NCBI RefSeq assembly: GCF_024362695.1
Contig: NC_065424.1
Span: 3,012,786 to 3,076,785 of the forward strand
Source: Pectinophora gossypiella
Lineage: Eukaryota; Arthropoda; Insecta; Lepidoptera; Gelechiidae
Length of the DNA stretch: 64,000 nucleotides
Direction of reading: 5' to 3'
Of the stretch, positions 1 to 9,600 are shown in pieces. Made by a program: the position numbers and the translations under genes. How positions within the stretch are numbered: position 1 is the stretch's first letter; each line of letters begins with the position of its first letter. Under the pieces are notes generated by a model. That model was not told the origin of the DNA. It saw only the letters and a list, made by a program, of their open reading frames with translations, and ran no database searches.

Positions 1-1228
1 ACGAAGACCCGCAACGACTTCGAACACACGCACATAATGTTTATCTATTAGTCTGAGTTTTTTTTTAATCTTTATTTATTTGGGAGTTTTTGTCCTACAG
101 GACATGGCAACTCCATAAATCTTACTTTTTACACTGCTTATAATATTTATAGTGCTTATTGCTGAGAAACATAGTCTGATATTATGGGATTTATTGAATC
201 TTAGGAAAAACTTAGCGCGATCTCACATATGGAAGGATACTTACCGGTTTCCTTTACGTCACCGCCCATACCTACATTTCAATAAGATCTCGCATACGAT
301 GCTACAAGAAACTCGCGCTACCAGTTTTGTACTAAGTAGCTACAGTTACCAGCACGCAAGCGGCGGGCGGAAAGCAAGAGGGAAACCACTGCCCTATTTT
401 TCCCTAAAAAAGTACCATGGAGAATGACCAACAAGAGCGTGGCTCTCAAATTAGTGATGACAGTTAGCAGTCCTGGTCACGCTCATGTTCCATTTGATAT
501 TAAGGCCGCAGGAAATTGGAATCCCTACATGTGAGATAGCACTTAGGTGCTTTTGTAAAAACTGATTAAATAATATCGTCGCTGATGTCGCTTATTGACG
601 TATCTGAAATTTTTGGCGAAACTGATTTGCACCTTTTACAATTGCCAATAAAACACAAATCACTTTAGTAAGATATTATAGATCCGTTAGTGTAGTGTAG
701 TCACGATATAGATGGGTAGATTGACTCGGTATTTTGGGAATAATTCCTTATTAAAAAAGAAAATCTGGTAAATTGCTTGTCTATGAACAGAGAGGGAAAA
801 TAAATGGGTATAAATGGGAATTTAGCCAAAATACGAGGTAGATTCACATACCTTTTTTTGACGTAACTTATTGTAGATGGCATTAACTACTTGGGCGGAC
901 AAATGGGGAGCGCTGAAGGCTCTCACCCGGTAAGATTCACATACCACATAGACTACATAATTAATTATATACTTAGTCAAAAATCCCAGGCTGGGTGAGC
1001 TGAATCACATTGGCCTATCACAAGGCTTATTATTATATCACAAGGCAAGGAGAATTAGGAAAGTAGGTTAGGAAGGTAGGTACCTGTTATATGACTGGTA
1101 GTTTTCCTCGCCGGGAGAAGGATGTTCTGAGAATGCTTCACACGAGGACATCAGTGACGAATGGTTCGATCTGTAATGTGAAATATGGAGTGAACAGGGA
1201 GGTTACTTACACTCGCATTGGTGTTCTA
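1..1228. other. Intergenic or intronic stretch with dispersed repeat fragments
   Basis: I see no supportable exon here. Bases about 592-660 resemble bases about 9446-9515 (shared 'gacgtatctgaa' and 'ctgatttgcac' blocks). Bases about 862-930 match the reverse complement of about 7540-7606, with the block 'gtagatggcattaactactt' shared exactly. Both look like fragments of interspersed elements. The downstream part of the minus-strand host gene could pass through here as intron. Confidence 0.4.
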
Positions 1229-1345
1229 GGGGGTTAAAATGGCCACATCGAAGCAATTCATCTAAGAAAGTAAATGTGGCCTGTTTAGACCCCTAGGAGA
1301 CCAGAAGCAATTCATCTAAAAAACAATATTGCTATTTGAAATTTG
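1229..1345. repeat. One-ended copy of the GGGGGTTAAAA terminal-inverted-repeat element
   Basis: The block 'ggggttaaaatggccacat' followed by 'cgaagcaattcat' matches the terminus of the complete element at 41816-42029. The interior differs and no matching right terminus is visible, so this is a partial or rearranged copy. Confidence 0.5.
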
Positions 1346-1402
1346 TGCATTTTTAGGTAAGTCTTGTGCTCAACGTCAACAAATATCAAATAGCAATACT
1401 TA

Positions 1403-1450
1403 TTGCTTTTTTACCGACTTCAAAAAAGGAGGAGGTTCTCAATTCGACCG

Positions 1451-1493
<43 letters not shown>

Positions 1494-1655
1494 GTTCGGG
1501 CATATCTTCGTCGTATATGAACCGATTTTGATAATTCTTTTTTTGTTTGAAAGGAGATATACCCAAGGGGGTCCCATGTCAAGGAAGTCAGGATCTGATG
1601 ATGGAAGACCAGAGAAATCGAGGGGAATTTTCAAAAATCGTAGGAGCGACTAGTG
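1403..1655 (+). repeat. Dispersed 'ACCGACTTCAAAAAAGGAGG' repeat with a 33-base T run
   Basis: It starts with accgacttcaaaaaaggagg, continues into an uninterrupted run of 33 T at 1455-1487 and ends around 'gaccagagaaatcgag'. I recall this sequence type as a common interspersed repeat of lepidopteran genomes. The small ORFs across it are low-complexity shadows. The same ACCGACTTCAAA word opens the long inverted repeat at 3063-3497. Confidence 0.55.
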
Positions 1656-1690
1656 CGTTTGTAAAGTCATATTGATCGGATCGATCTTTA

Positions 1691-2615
1691 GGCTTCGGGA
1701 AAACTTCCCGACCTTCGAAAACTGGTCAGCATCAGGGAGATACCCTATGGCCTGGCAAAACTATACAACCTGGAGCAATTTTTCTTTCACGAAACGTATT
1801 TAAATCTTGATCAAATTCAATCGCCGGTGCAAAAAAACAAAATGGCGGAAAAAAAAGATGGCCGCCATACAAAATTTTGTCGATTTTGGAAGAAGCCCGT
1901 TTGGGTAAAAATAATGTATGGGGCGCTTACTCAAAACGTCATGTAGAGTACGGAAATACTTTCTGGTCACCAAAAACTGCTCCGCATCAGAGAGATACTC
2001 TACGGCCTGGCAAAACTATCGCACGTGAACCAATATTTCTTTCAGAGCACTTATTTAAATCTTGGTCAAATTCCATAGCGCGTAAAAAAAAACAAAATGG
2101 CGGAAAAACAAGATGGCCGCCATACACAATTTTGTTTTTTCAGAAAATGTCTCGGGATATAAAATATATATCGGGGTTGTGATCGGATCGTCATGTTAAG
2201 TATGGAAGTACTTCCCGATTTTCGAAAACTGCTCCGCATCAGGGTGACACCCTACGGCCTGGCGAAACTATCACACCTGAACCAATTTTTCTTTCACGAA
2301 ACCTATTTAAATCTTGGTCGAATTTAATGGCCGGTGAAAAAAATACAAAATGGCGAAAAAACAAGATGGCCGCCATACAAAATTTTGTTTTTTCAGAAAA
2401 TGTCTTGGGGGTAAAAATGATGTATAGGGGTGTGATCGGAACGTCATCTTTGAAAACTGCTCCCAATCAGGGAGACATCCTACGGTCTGGCAAACCTATT
2501 GCACCTGGATTTTGTTTGTTTCCACGACACCCATTTAAATCTTGGTCAAATTCTGTCGCCGGTGAAATAAAACAAAATGGCGGAAAAACAAGATGGCCGC
2601 CATACAAAGAGGGAC
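1691..2615. repeat. Tandem array, about four units of ~250 bp
   Basis: Each unit carries, in order, 'cttcccga..ttcgaaaactg', 'catcaggg.ga.acccta', 'ggcctggcaaaactat', 'atttaaatcttggtcaaatt' and 'aaaatggcggaaaaacaaga' followed by 'tggccgccatac'. The block gatggccgccatac starts at 1857, 2112, 2365 and 2592, so the spacings are 255, 253 and 227 bases. Units are clearly diverged, which makes the array old. ORFs crossing it are not conserved between units. Confidence 0.85.
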
Positions 2616-2742
2616 AATTTCGAATAAACAGGACACGCGAGCTGCTTTAGCAGCGAGCGAACCACGCGAAATCTACTGTATCTATATGTATGCGTGAGTG
2701 TGTATGATAGCAGCTTCCACTGACAACCACATGTGTGTATGT

Positions 2743-2790
2743 ACACATACACATGTGTGTGTGTGTGTGTGCGTGTGTGTGCGCGCGCGG

Positions 2791-2844
<54 letters not shown>

Positions 2845-2935
2845 GTCTGTGTGTGTGCGTGTATCTGTGTGTGTGCGTGTGTACGTGCGCGTGTGCTCGT
2901 GTGCGTTAGCGCGTGTGTGAGTGTGTGTGTGTAAA
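2743..2935. repeat. (TG)n microsatellite, imperfect
   Basis: About 190 bases of alternating TG, interrupted by GC-containing steps such as gcgcgcgcgg. ORFs on both strands here are low-complexity artefacts. Confidence 0.95.
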
Positions 2936-3062
2936 CATGTTCATCAATAATAATTGTGATCACTACTAATAATATATTATATTACTATATATGAATATAA
3001 ATCAGAAAATCTGTCTGTCTGCATCCTTGCTCGGTCTAACCATCACTTAAAATCGTAAAATA

Positions 3063-3497
3063 AAATAAAATTTTTAACAAAAAAAAAACCGACTTCAAAC
3101 GCAAAACTAAAAAGCAATAAATAAATTTACTTCGCACAAAGTAATAAGTACGTATTTTCAATTAGTTAATTAATTTATAATTCTGAAGTCGGTGCCAAGT
3201 AAATGCTACAACAACCCTACTACAATATCAAATTACTATGTACACACAATATTGTTTAATACCTATATCAAAGCAATTACAAAACAATGTCAAACAAAAA
3301 ATTACAAAACAATCAGTATTGAAAAATATATGAATCGGTACTTCGTTGTAGCATTTCCTTGGCACCGGCTTCAGATTTATAAAATAATTAACTAATTGAA
3401 AATACGTACTTATTACTTTGTGCGAAGTAAATTTATTTATTGCTTTTTAGTTTTGCGTTTGAAGTCGGTTTTTTTTTTGTTAAAAATTTTATTTTTT
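3063..3497. mobile_element. Foldback/MITE-like element with ~150 bp terminal inverted repeats
   Basis: Bases 3063-3212 and 3345-3497 are near-perfect reverse complements. Both arms share the cores aaaaaaccgacttcaaacgc, gcaataaataaatttacttc and gtacgtattttcaattagtt. The central loop is about 132 bases and has no coding potential. This architecture is typical of non-autonomous DNA transposons. I could not define a target-site duplication. Confidence 0.8.
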
Positions 3498-3556
3498 AGA
3501 TAAATTGTTTTCATGTGGCCTTTTCAACCCCCAACAGTAGGGTGTAGATATATTAC

Positions 3557-3655
3557 CTGGTTCCTTTGGAGGAGCAGGAGGCAGTTCGTTGATGCGGCGA
3601 GTGCCGGCGGCGACGCGGGGAACGCCCCACCGTGTCTGTTCCGCCCACGTTCATA
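3557..3655 (-). CDS. Host gene exon 9, 99 bp; last exon seen
   Basis: Acceptor TCATTCCGCAG|T and donor ACCAG|GTAATA. It has 32 codons: MNVGGTDTVG, then a very basic stretch (RSPRRRRHSPHQR) that could act as a nuclear-localisation or phosphoinositide-binding patch (inference), then TASCSSKGT. It ends in phase 2. A copy of the GAATAAGGAATAATAC repeat begins about 25-30 bases upstream of the acceptor. Confidence 0.75.
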
Positions 3656-6600
3656 CTGCGGAATGACGAACAGGGTAATGAATAAGGAATAATACGCATA
3701 GAACGGCAACTCTCCACCAGCGGCTAAGCTAGGTTTACCTCATCCCCCCCTCCCCCTCGGTTTTACTTTAGTCTTCAATCGTATGGGCGTCTGACAACAC
3801 ACACACAGATGCGCGTGTACCATAACGTCAATATGTAGTGTCTGGACAAAACAAGGTGTTTTGCATGAAGTGTCCGGGGTGTGGTTAAAGCTAATCGGGT
3901 AGGAGGACGGTTTATTAACCAGCTACAACTGTTAAATAGTAAGAAAAGACCCGTTGCCAGTATCAGCCAACTCTCAATATTGAGATAGAAATGACAGGAC
4001 GCTTGAAGGACCCTTTATCTAACTCTTTTTACGTGTTAATCATTTATGATCCAAACATTGAAAATAAATTTGACAATCATTGGATCAGGCATGTGCTGGA
4101 TTCGGACCTCAAAGTGAAAGGCAAGCGTTTTACCACGGTATGTTATGTTATGTAGTATGCTGTAGACACGAATAAGACGAGGTACTGACTGTTCAGGGTA
4201 GCAGCGCGTCTGTGTGTGTAGATCCGGCAGCGACTTGTGGCTGTTGATGTTGTGGCAGCCTTCCTCTTCGCGCATACTCGGCTGCGAGTGTGAGTTCGAC
4301 CTGGAAAATAAACGATCTAACTTCAAAATAGGTACTTGTTTTGACATAATGGTGTCGCAACCTACTTAATTTAAACTTAATCTGATAGGACTAAAACTAG
4401 CTGCATCTCTATCTTGCACGTACTGTAAGTGAAGGACGCCAATAACGTTTAGGAACGTCTATGGCTCTGTGCCGAGGTTTTTCTTGAAGCTTCATTTCCC
4501 CGGCTTCTTTTCTCCAGGTTGTGAGAAGCTGCAGTAGTTTTAAGCGGATGAGACGGTCGTTATGTAAAAGATGACGATTCAAAGTGTAACTATGTTACCT
4601 ACTGAACAAAGATATTTTTGAATTTGAACAATTTAAGAGCTCCAGAGCTTTGTGTTCGCCCCAATATGCACAATTGTATTTTATTGTTGAAACTTGAATT
4701 TTGTGTCCTATATTGATTGACGAAAAATGAGAAGCAGAAATAGGAGCAGCGTAGTGGAGCGGCGCTAAGGATGAAAGATGGCCTTTGCCCAGCAGTGGAA
4801 AGTATAATATATGTATTCGCGTTCCGATTTCCACTTCTCCGTGGAGTAACGAGCATTCCTCCTGACCTGTAGACTGTATAATGTACCTGATATATCTGGG
4901 AGTGGAGTGTGCGTAGTGCGCCGGCGGGCTGATGGCACCGATCTGCTCTCCGGGGGACCCGCCGTCGCTCAGCACGGGCTCAGGTAGCTCCATGTGCTCA
5001 GGGCTCGAGTGGCTCGACGCTGCAACGTTCAGGGATGACGTCAAAATAATATACTGTGGTTCTTGGTGAATGGACTTAAATCCACAAGGTTTGGATTATT
5101 ATATCTTACTCACAGGTAGAACCTATTATTCTTTTTTCCATTAGAAAGCGTTAATTAACTGATCAATCTCAAAAATAAATAAATTATTTCCAATATAATA
5201 TGCACTAACTAATGTAGCAGGTAAATGTACTTACGTATAGAATAAGCGCTTTTGATCACAACTTCAGGCCTTTGGCGGGGTATCACAAAAGACTCCGGGA
5301 AGAAAACTCTGGCGTCTCCAAAACTGAGTGGTCGGTTCATCTTGTCCCGGTGTTCCGGATCCGACTTGTGAGCTTTCGACCCGGAAGTCCCTGAGGACGA
5401 CGTCCCTGAGAATGTCCCGGAGTTGTGCTGGGAGCGTGACATGTCCCGGTCTGGGTAGTCTTTTAGTCGTCTTGGGTCTGAGTAGATTTTGTGCGCTGAA
5501 ATGTGTAAAAATTGGTAAACGTACTTAGATAGATTCATTATGAATGTGTTATAAGATTAATTTTAAGTTTGAAAAGGATTTACGGAATTCATGGAAGGAC
5601 AGAATTAATATAAATGATAGAAATGATGAAGCAATTTCTTAAATGATCAAACATTTAAGAAATTGCTTTCAGAAACAAGTATTAAAACAGAGCGGTAGAA
5701 TGTGGGTGGTGCTCCATTCCTCCTCTGGGATGCATAGACCCTCCATTAGATAACTCGGACGGATGTTTGGGATGAAAAAGGACCAGTGTCCAACAAAGTA
5801 TGTAACTACTCTAAAAAAAAAACCTGCACCCAAAGGTTTCCTGGAAGAAATTGCTGCATGAGCAATAAGGCCGCCTGTTGTGCTTTTCTGTATATGTTGT
5901 CCTTATCTCTGTATTTTGTGTCCATTGTGCTCAATAAAGTATTTTATCTATTTATCTATCTATTCACCAGCATAAGCGGGGTTGTAGACATTCTCCCTGC
6001 TGTCGGTGTGCTCGAGCAGCCTCCGCAGTGTGTTCTGCAGACCCTCGCCCGCGCTGACGGCCCGCCGCGCGCCACCCAGCCTCGTCGTCGCGTCTGGAAG
6101 AGATATGTGTAGATACATTTATAGACTAACACTAGAGACACAACTCAACTCGCTTATCTTTAAGATTGACGGCGAAATCTCCCTAGATGGAAAGGTCTGT
6201 GGTCAAAAGATTTATAGGTTTGTCGTAGTGTTGATGAAACATTCTGGAAAGGCCTGTCGTGGAAAAGGACATAGATTGATTCCTGACGACAAAATGTTCG
6301 TAAGTAAAGGACTCTGCTGGGGAAACGGAAATAAATGAATCATCCTGTCGACGCATAATCCAACGATGAATCAATCTGTCAAATATGCTATAGTGTTACA
6401 TAATAAACGTTAGGTTAACTCACAAGGATTGCAGCACGCCTCATTGGTGAGGGTCCCTGAGCTGATCAGGTGACAGCCGCCGGCCGCTATCGCCTGGCTC
6501 AGGCCACTGCTCACCTGCAATAGTATCAATGAAGATCAGCCTTAGTTATCCTAATGATGGTCGAGTGGAGTGAACATTCCATATCTCTTCAGATGAAGAT

Positions 6601-9600
6601 GACTAAACGACGTTTTTTCTTTAAAGAGATAGAACAAAAAGCATAGAATAAGGAATAACACTACGTATAGGCAACTCTCTAGGTTTACCTCACTCCCCTT
6701 CGGTCTTCAATCGTATGGGTGTCAGAAGTCACACACACAAACGAGGTGTTTTATATGAAGTATTCGGGGTGTGCCAAAAATATGGGAGTCATAAATATTA
6801 CAATTTGATTGTCCACGGTATACCGCGCCTTAGGTTCGCGGCTCACACACACGGGATCACCCTCATTCCCTCTCCCGGTACGTTTGTCACCAATCACCAC
6901 CCAATGCGCGGTATAGCCTGACTGTAGAAATTTACAATTGTTGCAGACCCAACTAGTTGGCCAGCTAGTTCCGCCCACATGTAACAGATGGCGCCACATT
7001 CATTCTTGAAGCAGTCGTGAAACGCGATATCGAAGTTTACACAGCAAGACGCATATACACAACTTCCAACATAACACCGTTGAATCGTCGATCCCTAGTC
7101 ACACTATCAACTTGTGACTAGCGGGGTACTATGCTCTGTTCGGTACCACGAAAACATCCTTTAGCGGGAGCACATACTCGCCGCCAACAATCGATATACA
7201 GCAAATAAGGATTAGGTAACGTAACAAATAATTAGAGGAAATACAAGATAAAAAAATACGGCTTGCAATACAATAGGAATCGGATTCAGTTTACTCGCAG
7301 TTAAACGGAGAGAACACTGCACATAAGTATTAGGACGTAATATACGATCCCGACGACCCGATCACTCTAGCCGTAGAGGCGGCCAATCAGCTCGCGACAC
7401 CAAACACTTCAGAACCCCGATACCGACCCCGCCGGTGTGGTCGACGATTTCCCTCATTCAGCGCTTATCGCTATCGACCCACTAGGGTCGAGGTTCGCGC
7501 CCAACTGGGCACCCTCAGGCCTGTTGTCTTGAATTTTGTACCGGGAGAGCCCTCAGCGCTCCCCATTTGTCTAGCCAAGTAGTTAATGCCATCTACAATA
7601 AGTCACGTCAAAACTATAAGTATTATTGTTATCTTACCCTCAAAGGCAGCTCCTGCTTGCGATCGAGCACGGTCTCGGACTTGACGTAGAAGGCCTTACT
7701 CTCAGCGAGCAGCTCGACGGCCGACTTGCGTTTCTGCTGCGGCTGCGGCGCGAGCGACCGCGGCGCGGCCATCGTGTCCTTCCGCCGCGGCAGCTTGAAG
7801 CTCGCGAACAGGGAGTCTGCTAGCCTGCGCCTGGAGCAACAAAGAATTGTAACTTAGAAAATCAGATAAACAACTGATGCAAGTAAGAGGTGCGATCCCT
7901 TACAGGGATCAACTAGATGGCACCACGGAATAGAAGAAAGAGTATGGAAAGGCCCTAACGCGCATTTTGTACGAAAACCGCTGTCGCCGGTTCAACCGCA
8001 CTCTCCTTTACTAGGTACTACTCCTGCAAACAGATAACTACGATAGCTCTGTACCGCTTCTCAAATTCCATAATAAGTACCGGCAATGTATATTTTATGT
8101 GATAGGCTGCAATTTTATAATTACTTTTCCTAAGATACTGCATAAAAAAGTTTTTTTTTATAAATAGTCGATCATACTAAGGTTTTTAGCTTTCCTGTGA
8201 TGAACTGGCATCTACAACTGGTATCGAAGACATATACGATAGCGGCCTCCGTGGTCCAGTGGTTGAGCGTTGTGCTCACGATCCGGAGGTTCCGGGTTCG
8301 AATCCCGGTGGGGACACATCACAAAAATCACTTTGTGATCCCTAGTTTGGTACGGACATTACAGGCTGATCACCTGACTGTCCAAAAGTAAGATGATCCG
8401 TGCTTCGGAAGGCACGTTAAAACCGGTGGTCCCGGTTATTACTTACTGATGTAAGTATGTAGTCGTTACATGAGTCATGTCAGGGGCCTATGGCGGCTCA
8501 ATAATAACCCTGACACCAAGGTTGATGGGGTTGGTGATCCACCTCACAACCTACACGATAGAAGTAGAAGACATACGATAGATTGATGAACTGTGTGGTG
8601 ACTGATGAAGTTACCGTTGCCTCACAGCCAACCAGTGGAGGAGGAATTCATTCCTTCCATTTACTAATTTGACGATCGGTAATTGTACGATCGGTAAATG
8701 GAATCAACAAAAACCTAACAAGACCGTTCGTTCTATCAATCGATGTCTTAACTACGACAGAAGTAAAAGATTTCGTAACAGCCAAGTAAGTAAGTACTAT
8801 TATAATAATTTTCTTATTTAAGCGAGAACTTTCACAAGTGAAGTGTTAAATATTTGCATAACTGAGCGGGTTGCGTCGAGTCATTTGGGTAAATTGTCTT
8901 GCGTGTGGCCATCTGTATTGCTTGTTAATATTATAGGTAGCTTCAAAGATCTAAGAGGCTTATCAGTTTGAATTCTTCTACTTTCTTGATTAGTGTGCAG
9001 TGCAGTAGTTTTAGGCGGATGAGACGTTCGTTATGTAAAATTGACGATTCAAAGTGTAACTATGTTACCTATTGAATAAAGATATTTTTGAATTTTGAAT
9101 TTTGAGTGTCTTCAAAACTGGTAAGTACCTACTTCGTCAAGTTTGTACGATAAGGTGCAAAAGTCGAATCAGTTTCTTGAAAAGAAATAAATTAACTGGA
9201 TGCACTTAAGATCTGGTTACATGTCGTTTCTGTAATAAGTATACCAAAAAATTATTATGACAAAAAAATTATCATAATTTCACCACTGTTTACAAATAAT
9301 TCGCTGGGGTTAGTGACTGTACTTTTTCTCTTTGATTGTATCACTTGATCTGCTTCATAATCTTAATTTTGACAATATCCTCTCAAGAGAAAGTAGTTCC
9401 TTCTTACCTACGTATGTCGTATGTAGTTATCGTTGCTTACGTCGCGAACTGACGTATCTGAATTTTATTGGCGAATCTGATTTGCACGTTTTGTTATTGT
9501 CAATAAGACAATAAAAGACAAAATTTTAAAATATTGTCTTACCTGGGAGGCGATTCAAAGGACCGCGAGAACGACGCCGACGCAGCGGCGTCCTCAAACT

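Noticed and set aside
1..45. A further downstream exon of the host gene at the left edge
   Set aside because: The sequence is slightly GC-richer, but the only acceptor-like AG has a poor pyrimidine tract and too few bases remain to test the frame.
2682..2963. Cys/Val- and His/Thr-rich ORFs on both strands
   Set aside because: They are translations of a TG microsatellite.
6819..6920. MITE with GGTATACCGCGC / GCGCGGTATAGCC ends
   Set aside because: Only about 11 bases pair and no target duplication or second copy is seen.
8243..8315. tRNA genes at SINE heads (also 12870, 18005, 21613, 24651, 37806, 44796, 45182, 49498)
   Set aside because: A- and B-box-like words are present, but acceptor stems do not close and each head continues into a SINE body.
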